From Misgurnus anguillicaudatus (Eukaryota > Chordata > Actinopteri > Cypriniformes > Cobitidae): a stretch of 64,000 nt of DNA. The stretch lies in assembly GCF_027580225.2 (NCBI RefSeq), contig NC_073358.2, forward strand, positions 27,492,501 through 27,556,500, read 5' to 3'. The first letter of the stretch is position 1, and every line of letters begins with the position of its first letter. The notes under the pieces were generated by a model that worked only from the letters and a program-made list of their open reading frames with translations, had not been told where the DNA came from and searched no databases. Below, piece by piece: positions 48,821 to 58,788 of this stretch. The position numbers and the translations under genes were made by a program.

Positions 48821-51800
48821 CAGAAGCACTGGGGACCCGTTTATGGCACTTAACCTCTTGAAAAGCACCCCCACTCTGGCCCAAACCATGAAAAGACCTA
48901 CTTTCACTTAAAAGGGATGTTTTTACTAAACCATTTAGAGTATAATCATAAAGAAGACACGTTGAGCTTCATTTTCCAGGTTTCAAAATTATTTTAAGAT
49001 AAAATTTAAAAAGTTAGAGAGGCTGAAGTACATTGTAATAAAAACAATTTTGCATAACATCTTTTTTAATACTAAAAATGATGCCAAAGTCTGAAGAAGT
49101 TATGTTTCACGTTTGAAGTCAATAGGCCCAAAAATGAGGTTCTTGCAAGGGTTTTTGTAAGACTAGTGCCTTTTCTAAGTGCCAGTCAACCCCAAAATAA
49201 AAGTCTTTAGTTTACATGCATACACGTTCGTTCTTATTATTATTTATCCTTAGGTTAGCGTATAAAATGCGTTTCCACACCAGGAAATAAAACGTCACAC
49301 AAAGATCGTTGGATTCGTTGTCTACTGGCTACACATTCTGTCTATCAAAATTTTCCATGAAGTCATTGGAGGAACAAGCGAGCCAGATGAAGTCACGATA
49401 TTTGACAGCGCTGTTTGGATATTATGTATTATACTCCCGCCTACTTTTTAAAACAAAGTGTGAACGCGGGCTTGAACATGAATGTAATCTCATATACAAT
49501 GTAAGACGTTAATAGTCCTCAGATTGTATATTATAGTCTAGTACAAGACGTTCATGCGAAATTTGATGTAAACAGGACAATAGATCTAGATTTCACGGAT
49601 TATACGCATTTGTGGACAAAAATGGTCATTCTATAAGGTGGTTTTAAAGAGTTATTCACACATCTGAAACAGACTGGATTTGATTCGCGATCGTTAGATC
49701 AACACAAAGGTAAGGAGTCCTGTTTATATTTTGCATGTTGTCATCTGGACTTCTGTAACAAAATACTACATTTATAATGCTAGAGCATCTGTATCTCAAA
49801 ACAGAGACCATACACTGATGCTAAACCCATAGACCTTTTAAACGATGTATAGTTATGTTAATATTATTAATGTTTGTAGACAGTAGGCTATATAGATATT
49901 GTTAGCAGCGTTAAAACTCAACTCACTCAACTCAACTTTTATTTATAAAGCACTTTCAAAACCATTAAAATAGACCAAAGTGCTGTCCATGAGTATAACT
50001 GACATCATCCTGAAGGACTTTTCATAGAGATCCCATTCAGAGCGATCTTTAAAACAGACACGGACATGCAGCAGCTTGCCATAGGGCAATACTTCCGGTT
50101 TTAAAAAGTTGCGAAAGGGCGTCACCTAGTAGATAATAGCGGTATTGCGGAAAGACGGAAATACTCGTCATTGGCGGGGAAGCGTTTTCTCTTGATTGAC
50201 GAGATATCTCGTCAATGGCGGGGAAGGAGTTAATATTTACTTTTGATATTTGTTTTGTTGTACACCAATAGTAATTTGTTATTATGTGTAAACTGTTATA
50301 TGTTTTTCAGTTGTTATTTATTTTAAATTGCAAAAAATAAAAAATACTGCTCAGTAATGAGGGTGGTGGTAGTAGATAATTGCATAATGTAAGCCAAAAA
50401 ACTGCTGTGTCAAAAAAACAAAATGAATGACCACAATTTAATAGATCCAATGGAAAATTAAAAAAGAAAAGCATGTTGCTTTCTTGACTACAAAATAAAA
50501 ACCAATGTAGACCAAATAAAGACCAATGTTATCACGGTTATCGGTATAATCATGGTTTTGTTAAAATGAGATGGAAATGTTCAAAAAGAACTGATACACA
50601 CACTGAAAATTTTTTTTTTTTAAGTTGTATTTTTGAAAATTTTATATTTCATGTCCCTGAAATTAATGATTCTGTGGTAAAAAAAAATAAATAAATCTGT
50701 CTAATAAGTTTACCGTGAATGAATATAATAAATTATCCCTTAAATGCCTTCTTGTGCAAAAAACTATGTTGCATGTGTGCGCCTGCGTCAAACTGATTCT
50801 GGCTGGACAGAATTTACCGCAAGTTTTCAAAATCACGGTAATCAAACACGGTTGTAATTATAATTACATTTTAAACGATAATACTTATTGTAAAGACATT
50901 TTATCGTGGTTAATCGTGAAACCGGTAATCGTCCCATCCTTAGTAGAGTAAGGGTTCTGCAAAATATCTCCAATTTGATATCCTGATATCTTTCTAATTT
51001 TTTGTGATGTCTAAACAGTATATAAAGTTTTGGACAAGAATATAGACACCCTTGGCAAATATGAGCAAAGAAAGCTGTTAAAATAAATACCTTTCCTTTT
51101 GAGCATTAATTTTAAATTATCTAATACAATGTTTTATTGAAGAAAACAATTGAAATTGTTTCCCTAAAACACACTTGATACTGTACAATTATTGGCACCC
51201 ATAGACAATTTTATGAGTAAAATATAACTGAAGTATATTGACATAAAAATTTCTTAGCATACCAAGGTGACTAGAAACATGATGTTTTCCAGTCATGGCA
51301 GGAGAGAAAAAAATATTAAGTAAGACAAAGCCCAAATCCCCTTAATTATTTACAACAATAATTAAGAGCAAAGACTATAGTTCTGATGTTTAGCAAAAGA
51401 TCTCCTCCCCTCCTCAAAACGATCTCTCTTTACTTCCGGTCACATGGTATGGCAGTTGGGTGGGGTCTGGGAAAAGATCGCAGCGATTAGCAATTAGCAA
51501 CACAACCCAACTTCAAACAGTTCTTGATTGGACGAATTCAAGTCCAGTCCTGCCTTGAGTGAAGCCAGTTTCACTCAGATATACGTCACCACCAGTGTTG
51601 GGGAAAGTTACTTTTAAAAGTAATGCATTACAAATAAGTTACTCCCCAATAAAGGAACTAATTGCGTTACTTAGTTACTTTTCATGGAAAGTAATGCTTA
51701 CATTACTTTTAAGTTACTTTTGTGTTACTTTTTTTACTTTGCAGGTGTTTTTCATGACTGAGACGTTCTGCATTCAGAAAATGCATATTTCCATCGCAAA

Positions 51801-53697
51801 AATGTCAATCTCTGCTCTGCCATCTCCATTTTTGACTGTGTAATTCTATGTTAATACGTTCAGTTAAATGCAGTACATTGTTTCTTTACATCTAATTAAT
51901 TAAAGGGACAATAGGTAGGATTTACCCCCATCTAGTGGTGAAATTTTATTTTGCATTCAACCAAATAGTGCTCTCTAGCACCTCGCTTTTCCAAATGCGT
52001 GTTGCAACTAAGGTAGCCGTTATGTAATCACCGATCTCCTTGTCCGTTTCAGTTGGTTCACGTCTTCTGAATGAAAACTCGTTGTGGAAACGCGTTGGTA
52101 GGCTAGTGCTTTTTGTCCCTATCTGCTATTATAGTTTATCAATATGGCAGAACAACATGGAAGCCTCCTTGGACTTACCCATTCAATGTAAAAGTCAAAG
52201 TAAGGAAAAGAAATTCTAAGCTTACAAAGAAAAGTCAGATCACTGGCAGAGGTCATTTGACACCAACAAGGACATATTTATGAATAAATACATTGATTTT
52301 GATAAAAAATTACTTAAAACTCTACTTACTGTCCCTGTAGCCTCTTATGGAACGGCTGAAATTCCACAAGGGGGCGTATTTGTTCCTTAGATGTTGCACA
52401 ATAAACGTGACATCCGAATATATTCAATATAAATCGTGAATGAAAAGTGAGATTCGAATGAATGTCCATTAGTGAACTAATTGTATACAGTATTTATATC
52501 GTAATTCGGTCAGAAACGTCAAAATTGTGAGATGAACAAATTGTTTTGGATTAAAAGGCTTGGATATTCCATTTCCTTGGACTTTTGGGGATTTATGAAC
52601 AATTTGTTTTGGACAATTTCACCAAAGCGGATAAAGGGAAGATTTTGAAGGTAAGTAAATATCCTAAATCGGCGCCGCCCGGTTCAGGTAACTAACAACT
52701 AGATTACAATTTAATGACTGCTAAAAATCATATTATGCTTTGTGTGTGCGCTTAATGGAATCCCTAAAGTCTAAGCTTTCCAACGATGTGCCGCATTACC
52801 GTATATTTTGAAGATTACATGCCTCAAAGTTACAATGACGTAATGGTAAATGGACTGCCTTTATATAGCGCTTTTTAACAGACCTATGGCCATCCAAAGC
52901 GCTTTACAATTTGCCTCGCATTCACCCATTCACTCCCACATTCATACACCGCCGGCGGTGTCAGCCATGCAAGGCGCCAGCCAGCTCATCGGGAGCAGTT
53001 GGGGTTAGATGTCTTGCTCAAGGACACCTCGACACTTGGTCCGGTGGAGCCGGGGATTGAACCACCAACCTTCTGGTTTGTAGACACCCTACATGAACCA
53101 CTGAGCCACTGCCGCCCCTATGTAATGCAGCCTCACGTGCAAGGGGTTGTTCCTTATCAGGTTAAAGTAAAAAGTAACTCGCATTACTTAAAAAAAAAGT
53201 AACTAAAATATTAATGTGTACATTTATAAAGTAATGCGTTACTTTACTTGTTACTTCAGAAAAGTAATATTATTACGTAATGCACGTTACTTGTAATGCG
53301 TTACCCCCAACACTGTTCACCACAAGGGGGAAAAATGCTACTTTCGTTTCATGGCGAGGTACTATAAGTTAGTGGGCTTTAAAACAAGTACAAAATTTAA
53401 GATATAGGCATTCTGTCAAAAAGTCTGCAGTTTTTATGACATCATCCTACGCTTCAGCTTCTCATTACATTTCCTCCAATCAAAGACTCTAGAATCTAAA
53501 GCATTCCGCCCCCTACATTATAAAACTGAAAATAAGTCATACATTTCATACATTTTGTAGTTCTTGTATGGTGAATGGCACAGAGTGCACTACTGTATAT
53601 AGCAGAAAATGAAGACAAGGTAAAAATGCTGTCCATGGGGGAATGAAGTGTGATACGTCAGTGTCAGACGAGCCGCTACAGCACGCACACGCACACA

Positions 53698-53775
<78 letters not shown>

Positions 53776-54634
53776 GTCCTCCGGTCTAAAGACATGATAG
53801 CACAGAGCGGATCATATGCAGGAATCTGTGATGAAAACAAAATGTATCCAGTTTAGCGTCTATGTTGTATTTTAAATATGGAGAATGGTTAGACACCCTT
53901 AACATTATAAACACCACTTATAAGAAGAGTCATTCCTATAGTTCAATTTGTAGAGCATGTTAAATTGTAATAATACTGATATAATGTGTAGCTTGTAATC
54001 CACTGTAGGTGACTTTGGATAAAAGCATCTGCCAAATGCTTAAAAGTAAAGTTACTTGTTACACATTAAGAACAAACCATAACGGCACAGAAAGTTAAAC
54101 TGTTGTGCTCTGTATTGAATTTTTGAAGAAGCTTAGGAGCCTATAGAGACCGAATGTGGGTACTATAGTCCCTAAGGGAGATGTAACACAGCTTTCTTGT
54201 ATAAATTGGCACTGGGCCGTTTCTCTGGGCTTTTGAGTTTATAAGTCTACGGCTTTTCCATATAAGGGCCGCTTCTCTCCTCTAAAGCCCATATGAGTAC
54301 ACTCAGAGTAGGACACGAAAGCTGGTCTTCAACGGAAAGAGACATTGTGCAGTCTGTCATCATAGCTATCCATGATGCATACATGCGTAGCAAACCATAA
54401 CAGTACTCAGACTAAACAAAATGCAAAACCATTCACTGTACTCACACACACAATTAGATAAAAACGCACATATGTATAAACGCAGACTATACAGGTATGA
54501 AGCAAATTGGACTTGTTTCTTGTAAAAACATTACTATGCGAAGGCAAGCAAAAATAGCGTAGACACTCACGAACACACCCACATAGACAGATGTTGGTTA
54601 AAACAAGAAGGCTTACCCTGCGGCGATATCTCAT
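33153..54634 (-). CDS. Class I unconventional myosin, MYO1C/MYO1H type
   Basis: Actin motor linking membranes to actin. The 32 coding exons sum to about 1045 residues: 54617-54634, 47254-47412, 46198-46313, 45506-45704, 45089-45169, 44751-44933, 43315-43413, 43118-43231, 41801-41872, 41406-41525, 41170-41252, 40942-41047, 39732-39812, 39554-39645, 39379-39473, 39237-39283, 39084-39164, 38816-38921, 38570-38687, 38353-38466, 38163-38239, 37937-38005, 37329-37413, 36536-36695, 36113-36196, 35938-36031, 35781-35839, 35460-35595, 34207-34277, 34005-34102, 33750-33849, 33153-33173. Visible are the P-loop GESGAGKT (122-129), switch [11 protein letters not shown] (about 174), switch [10 protein letters not shown] (about 404), IQ motifs ([24 protein letters not shown]) and a basic TH1 tail ending in VTAPQMS. 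The start MRYR matches the N terminus of a known MYO1C isoform; [16 protein letters not shown] in exon 2 offers a second start. All junctions are GT-AG except exon 11 to 12 (see findings). Residues agree with MYO1C more than MYO1H, but the paralogue is not settled. Confidence 0.93.
33709..33742. repeat. (GT)n microsatellite beside a myosin splice donor
   Basis: Imperfect GT run ending 7 bases from the exon 31 donor (GTGAGC at 33744-33749 on the minus strand). Confidence 0.85.
34307..34676. mobile_element. TTAA-flanked AGG foldback MITE in a myosin intron
   Basis: AGGTGCAGTGTGTA and TACACACTGCACCT are exact inverted termini flanked by TTAA (34303-34306 and 34677-34680). The interior does not code; it includes ATGGCGGCACAAAATGGCG. 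Confidence 0.85.
34829..35381 (+). mobile_element. Internally deleted Tc1-like transposon
   Basis: The termini CACTCACCTAAAGGATTATT and AATAATCCTTTAGGTGAGTG are inverted repeats flanked by TA on both sides, the Tc1/mariner target. The interior encodes pieces of the transposase C terminus ([39 protein letters not shown]) interrupted by stop codons. The N-terminal DNA-binding region is missing, so it cannot move itself. It lies in the myosin intron between exons 28 and 29. Confidence 0.88.
36812..37202. mobile_element. Inverted-repeat MITE in a myosin intron
   Basis: AACCCCATTCACACAGACC at the left is answered by GGTGTGTGAAAATGGCTTT at the right. GATCGTTGCCGG and CGATCCCGGAAA mark inner symmetry. 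Non-coding, moderately GC-rich. Confidence 0.55.
37487..37880. repeat. Dispersed repeat, TTAA-AGG start (copy 1)
   Basis: Begins AGGGGACATTTCACAAG after TTAA (37483-37486). Shares GTATGTGAAGTTTTAGCT, AAAATTGCCACTTTGTAG-like, GTGAGCAAAAATGTGCC, ATGCAAATGAGCTGA and AAGCACTGGGGACCC blocks with 48520-48860. Confidence 0.65.
40207..40254. repeat. (TA)n microsatellite
   Basis: About 24 uninterrupted TA units in the myosin intron between exons 12 and 13. Confidence 0.95.
40430..40490 (+). mobile_element. Degenerate SINE tail
   Basis: AAATGTAAGTTGCTTTGGATATAAAG is a decayed form of the conserved tail seen at 54005-54040 (GTAGGTGACTTTGGATAAAAG). Confidence 0.5.
40697..40784. repeat. GC-rich hairpin
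   Basis: CAGCAGACGACTCCGGGCC faces GGCCCGGAGTCATCTGCTG. The stem is about 25-30 base pairs around a roughly 35-base loop, in otherwise AT-rich intron DNA. Confidence 0.75.
42306..42635. mobile_element. TTAA-flanked AGG foldback MITE in a myosin intron
   Basis: AGGGATAGTTCACTCAAAA and TTTTGGGTGATTTATCCCT are the termini, with TTAA at 42302-42305 and 42636-42639. The palindrome runs to the centre (GTTTGTAACCAAACC and GGTTTGGTTACAAAC). Same family as 12862-13133. Confidence 0.85.
42691..42954. mobile_element. Foldback MITE in a myosin intron
   Basis: GCACCAAAAGTGGTTCTTTG faces CAAAGAACCACTTTTGGTGC. Inner GGTGCTATATGGC blocks repeat several times. Confidence 0.8.
43744..44634. mobile_element. 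Large TTAA-flanked foldback element in myosin intron 6
   Basis: AGGATTAGTCAATTTTCTTT and AAAGAAAATGGACTAATCCT are inverted termini with TTAA at 43740-43743 and 44635-44638. The arms stay complementary for hundreds of bases (CTTCTCGTCTATCTCCGGTC and GACCGGAGATAGACGAGAAG near the centre). It does not code. Confidence 0.88.
46147..46186. repeat. (CA)n microsatellite beside a myosin splice donor
   Basis: About 20 AC units beginning 5-10 bases inside the intron after the exon 3 donor (GTGAGT at 46192-46197 on the minus strand). Confidence 0.9.
46388..46983. mobile_element. Large foldback element in myosin intron 2
   Basis: TTTTGGAATCCATTCAGC faces GCTGAATGGATTCCAAAA, and GTCTGGCGGTACCACT faces AGTGGTACCGCCAGAC. 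The right end GTCCCT meets TTAA (46984-46987). The left terminus has merged with a GA-rich tract (46321-46372) and its TTAA is not visible. Confidence 0.78.
47861..47891. repeat. (CA)n microsatellite
   Basis: About 15 AC units in the large first myosin intron. Confidence 0.9.
48520..48860. repeat. Dispersed repeat (copy 2), split by a (TC)n tract
   Basis: Partner of 37487-37880, sharing GTATGTGAAGTTTTAGCT, GTGAGCAAAAATGTGCC, ATGCAAATGAGCTGA and AGAAGCACTGGGGACCC. A (TC)n microsatellite at 48775-48818 has grown inside it. Confidence 0.65.
48861..51592. other. First myosin intron, mostly unassigned
   Basis: No exon recognised between exon 1 (54617) and exon 2 (47412). Bases 50155-50232 contain two short direct copies of GTCATTGGCGGGGAA/GTCAATGGCGGGGAA ending at GGAGTTAA, resembling the right end of the element at 56402-58028. 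Bases 51010-51370 look like an old DNA transposon fragment but could not be assigned. Confidence 0.4.
51904..52335. mobile_element. TTAA-AGG element nested in the hAT element, degraded
   Basis: TTAA at 51900-51903 is followed by AGGGACAATAGGTAGG. The likely right end is CTACTTACTGTCCCT at about 52335, where the TTAA is not kept. Confidence 0.5.
52845..53119. repeat. Dispersed fish repeat nested in the hAT element
   Basis: Starts GGTAAATGGACTGCCTTTAT, contains CAAAGCGCTTTACAATTTGC, and ends GAGCCACTGCCGCCCC. This end-to-end arrangement is one I recall as widespread in teleosts. The short open frame across it is not a gene. Confidence 0.65.
53681..53773. repeat. Compound (GCAC)n(CA)n microsatellite
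   Basis: About 40 bases of GCAC units run into about 36 bases of CA units. Confidence 0.95.
53932..54040 (+). mobile_element. tRNA-derived SINE with conserved tail
   Basis: The head CTATAGTTCAATTTGTAGAG resembles an RNA polymerase III A box (tRNA-like GGTTCAGTTGGTAGAG). The tail GTAGGTGACTTTGGATAAAA then GCATCTGCCAAATGC is the conserved V-SINE type 3' end. It lies about 600 bases from myosin exon 1, inside intron 1. Confidence 0.75.
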
Positions 54635-55504
54635 CCTTCCTTCTCTCTTTTTCTCTGTCTTTCTCTTTAAGGGAATCCCTCGTTCCTTACTAATAATCTT
54701 CAGGGTGTGTCTGACAAATCAGTGAGTGCATGTCGGTATGTGCTTTTTATTACATGCAGGTTTCCTCTCTCCGGTCAGCAAGCAACGCACACACATCAAA
54801 TACCGTCATACACTTCCATATTTATACAAACTCTCTTCACATCCACTAAACTTGCCCGGTGACCCAGCAGCTCTACTCTCTAACACTCACACAAACGTAC
54901 AACTTCTCTTCTTTCTAAGAGGGGAAAACTTTGATGACAAATCTCCCACACCCAAAGCCCCACCCACAAATCATCGGTCAAAAGACCGCTTAAAAAAAAA
55001 CAACACAAATAAACCCTTCACTCTCTCTCTCTCTCTCTCTCTCCTGTTATTAAGCTCTTTTGTTTTGTTCTGCAAGTCAACATCTGTCTGACATCTTTCT
55101 CTTTTTTTAATCTGATCTCTTAGTTTCTTTTTCCACTCTCTCTTGTTCTCTTTCTCTCCCTGCGCAAATAGAAAAAAAGACAGGGTTGAGTCACTCTGAA
55201 AAAGATGGAAAGAGAAAAACATTTGCATGTTTTTGGCTTCTGCAGAATGTAAACTGTACTGTAAACAGTGTGAGAATCAAGGTGCTAATTGCTAGATGAG
55301 AACATATTAAAATAGCCAAACAAATGTCAAATAATTCAACCTCATATTTTCTTTTCCATTTCGCTTTTTCTCTCCCTCTTCAGCCCCTCCCTCTTTTGCT
55401 TTACCCACTCAGGCACATTGGGAGTGAAAGATCATTGAACAGCTGTCAGATGCATAAATGTCACACGTCTGCACAATCCTAACTATTTCTCTGTTTTGAA
55501 TTAA
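54635..55504. other. Upstream region of myosin
   Basis: CT-rich DNA next to the MRYR start codon. No TATA box is obvious. A (CT)n tract lies at 55019-55043. Promoter and 5' UTR extent cannot be set from sequence alone. Confidence 0.4.
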
Positions 55505-55800
55505 ACTCCATAATGAAAATTCTGTAACTATTTACTCACCCTCATTTTGACATGAATTTCTTTATACTGTTGTATACAAAAGATGATATTTTAATAAATG
55601 ATGGTAACCCCACAGGCTGATGGTACCCATTGATTTCCATAGTAAGATAAATCAATATGGGTGCCATCAACTGTGTGGTTAACATTAAGTATCAAAATGT
55701 GTTTGTTTTCAACAGAATAAAGAAACTCATAAGAGTTTAGAACAACATAATTTTGTTAGTAAATCATGACAGTATTTTCATATACGAGTAAACTATCCCT
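55505..55800. mobile_element. TTAA-flanked foldback MITE
   Basis: TTAA occurs at 55501-55504 and 55801-55804. Arms: AATGAAAATTCTGTAACTAT facing TGACAGTATTTTCAT, and ATTGATTTCCATAGTA at the centre. The right end ACTATCCCT matches the family at 42306. Confidence 0.78.
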
Positions 55801-55821
55801 TTAAAAACAGTTGAAAATACT

Positions 55822-55842
55822 GCAGCAGCAGCAGCAGCAGCA
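55822..55842. repeat. (GCA)n short tract
   Basis: Seven GCA units, not within a recognised reading frame. Confidence 0.85.
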
Positions 55843-56617
55843 CTACTGTAACAATCAGATGCCTTTCAAGTCTATCTGCCAAGCAGCATTCCAGTATGGC
55901 TGATATTTAGTGTAACAGCACCTGAGAAATGTAACGGCATCATTCCAATTACCTACTGTAGGCTGTAAATATGTCATATGTGAGTATTGCGTAATGAAAG
56001 TAGAGCACAGTTATATGATTTCATCAACAGAGTGGAACAAGTTGGAGTTCTCTCCAACTCCAGGATTGCTCAGAGTGTTTTTTTCTCACCAATGAGCTGG
56101 GAATGGGAAATGCAAAACCCGGAGTGGAGTTGGACCAGATTAAATACTGAATTCATGGAGCATGCGAAGCAAACGTCTGTTGTTTGGTTTGGCTGGAGTC
56201 TCTATTAACTTCTTGTTAGCTTTGTCGCTAGCCATGCTAAAATTCAGTACAACAGCACAGGTCATGTGAGACTGTTTGCTTATCTGAGTAAAACTATAAC
56301 AAAGGTATTTTACCCAAGATACGTCACTGCTAGTGCTTCGAATGGGGGAGGTCACAACGGTCAATATGGCCACTCTAGCAAATAAAGTCGTTAAACATTA
56401 ACTCCTTTCCCGCCACGTTTTTTTTTTTAAGTTGCCTGCATTTTTTTGTGATTTTCACCAAATTAAAAAAAAACAACTTTCAGGAACATTTTCTTCTATA
56501 AATATATATATCAAATGAAAGAACAGACCCTCTGCTTTAAAGAGAAACAAACAAACAACAAAACGGGGGAAAATGTTTTATCCTATCTTCATATGTTCTC
56601 TTTTTATAACCTTTTAA

Positions 56618-57737
56618 AGGGATAGTTCACCCAAAAATGAAAATAATGTCATTAATGACTCACCCTAATGTCGTTCCAAACTCGTAAGACCTCCGTTCAT
56701 CTTCGGAACACAGTTTAAGGTGTTTTAGATTTAGTCCGAGAGCTTTCTGACCCTCTATTGAAAATCTATGTACAGTATACTGTCCATGTCCAGAAAGGTA
56801 ATAAAAACATCATCAAAGTAGTCCATGTGACATCAGTGGGTCAGTTAGAATTTGTTAAAACATCGAAAATACATTTTGGTCCAAAAAGAATAAAAATTTC
56901 CGACTTTATTTAGCATTTCCGTGTCTGTTGTGAACCGCGTGCGTTGCTGCTGAAGTGTTATCTTTAGACATATTTGCGAAGATTTTTTTTCCAAACTTAA
57001 AACCCTGGGGTGCACCAGATAACACGTCAGCAGCGTTGTACTTCAGCAGCGTCACTGCAGTGGAAGTAAAGACAATGCTGAATAAAGTTAGCCTGGCTCC
57101 GCCCTCCTACGTTCTTCCGCTTCATTTTCATTTCGCTTCAGAAGAACGTCTGGAATTGCTGTGTTGAGTTTCGTTTTCTCCGGCAAAATCTGCAGGTCCA
57201 ATCAGTGAACAGCGGGGAGTGGCTAAGAACGCAGACGTTGGGGTCGTGCGCCAGACTGAGTGACATACGTCACGACCAAACGTTAGCGATTGGTTATGGC
57301 AGATTCAGAGTGACTCTGGGCAGATCCAATAGTTTTAAACTTCAACAGAGGACCCGCCTTAACGGAAGTAACGCTTTGCAATGGAGCGTGGCCAGACTCT
57401 CTGTACAAATGAAATGAATGTACGAGAGTCTGGTTGCACCAGGCTAGAATAAAGTAGTACTTTTGGTTAATTTGGACCAAAATATATTTTCGATGCTTCA
57501 ACAAATTCTAACTGACCCACTGATGTCACATGGACTACTTTCATGATGTTTTTATACCTTTCTGGACATGGACAGTATACCGTACATAGATTTTCAATAG
57601 AGGGTCAGAAAGCTCTTGGACTAAATATAAAACATCTTAAACTGTGTTCCGAAGATACACTGAGGTCTTACGAGTTTGGAACGACATGAGGGTGAGTCAT
57701 TAATGACTTTATTTTTATTTTTGAGTGAACAATCACT
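56618..57737. mobile_element. TTAA-flanked AGG foldback element, middle of the nest
   Basis: AGGGATAGTTCACCCAAAAA begins after TTAA (56614-56617), and TGAGTGAACAATCACT ends before TTAA (57738-57741). The arms of about 290 bases are near-perfect inverted repeats (GAAAATCTATGTACAGTATA and its partner at about 57575). Confidence 0.88.
57089..57447. mobile_element. MITE with 8-base duplication, innermost of the nest
   Basis: TAGCCTGG and CCAGGCTA are the termini. AATAAAGT is repeated exactly on both sides (57081-57088 and 57448-57455), a hAT-like signature. It interrupts the loop between the arms of 56618-57737. Confidence 0.82.
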
Positions 57738-58371
57738 TTAAATATGGGTAGGTTTCTTCAAAAACACCAAATTTTGAGCAAAAAGCTGAAATAATTGCAT
57801 TTTTGTAAAAGAATTTTGTTAGAGATCAGATTCAGAATGATTATCAAAACATACACAGTTTAAATTTTGAAAAATTAGTTTTTGCTTCAGTTTTTATAAA
57901 TTGGGTAAGAGCGCCATCATAGTGGATAATAGTGGAATTACATATTACAGTAAAAACTCGCCAGGAAAGCGTCATTGGCAGGGAAATGTTTTTTTCGTAA
58001 TTGACAAGATAACTTGGCAGGGAAAGAGTTAAAGTATGACATCCTCTGTGGGAGGGGTTCTGTACTCACATGTTCTTTGCAACATGCCCTACTGATTGTT
58101 TGCGCATATGCAGTGTCTGACAGACCAAATGTGCCGATCCCATGGGCACCCCCGAAAAACACCAGATATGCTCAATTAATTTAAATAAGAAATGCTTTTG
58201 AAATTTTTATGAGCCTCTCTGATTGATGGATTTCGGGAGTTTTAATATCTACAATATATAATTTACAATTTTAATATGTTTTTTATGAATAAGCTGAATA
58301 TGGGGGCGTTACACATTTTGTGTATAAAACCACACAAAAAACGCGACTGTGCCGCTTTCCTCCTTTTTTCC

Positions 58372-58788
58372 CATAGATATGTACACTAGATGCTGCCTTG
58401 GCTACGGCAGTTCATTGAAACGAATGCGTCAAATAGAGTCGCCATCTTAAAACAGGGGAGCCCTGCATTTAACGGAAATAAAATCACCATAAATCATCAT
58501 GAATGCGATTTTCTAGGTTTTCTTTTGGTTTGTTCCAACAGTCGAGTACAGAAAAAAATTAAAGTTTTGATATTTTGAAAATCTACTTTTTCTAACTATA
58601 ATGCATAGTGCTAGTAGCCATAACATCCATACGCATCACAAAAGTCTGGCATTTCATGAATTCGAAGTACAGGTGGAGATAGCAGTGTTACCTAGCTACT
58701 TCCTATGACAAGACCCCTGTTCCAAGATGGCGGCGGTTTTGACGCATGCTTAGAACTCCAAGGTGACATCTAGTGTATATATCTATGC
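58372..58788. mobile_element. Inverted-repeat MITE
   Basis: CATAGATATGTACACTAGATG-type left end (58372 on) faces CATCTAGTGTATATATCTAT at 58768. Inner CGCCATCTTAAAACAGGGG faces CCTGTTCCAAGATGGCG. Confidence 0.78.

Larger units (their letters stand above)
51593..53314. mobile_element. hAT-type element with nested insertions
   Basis: CAGTGTTGGGGAAAGTTACT at the left and GCGTTACCCCCAACACTG at the right are inverted termini. The flanking 8-mers GTCACCAC and TTCACCAC differ at one base, as expected for a hAT target duplication. Sub-terminal GTAATGCATTACA/GTAATGCGTTAC blocks recur. It lies in myosin intron 1 and contains at least two other elements (51904 and 52845). Confidence 0.82.
56402..58028. 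mobile_element. TTAA-flanked element, outermost of three nested elements
   Basis: CTCCTTTCCCGCC at the left faces GGCAGGGAAAGAG at the right, with TTAA on both sides (56398-56401 and 58029-58032). A second copy of its right end is seen at about 50210-50232. It contains 56618-57737. Confidence 0.72.

Noticed and set aside
53590..53856. His-Thr and Cys-Val repeat open frames
   Set aside because: These are translations of the (GCAC)n/(CA)n microsatellite.
53932..54040. Possible functional tRNA gene
   Set aside because: Only the A-box region resembles a tRNA; there is no cloverleaf, and the conserved SINE tail follows.
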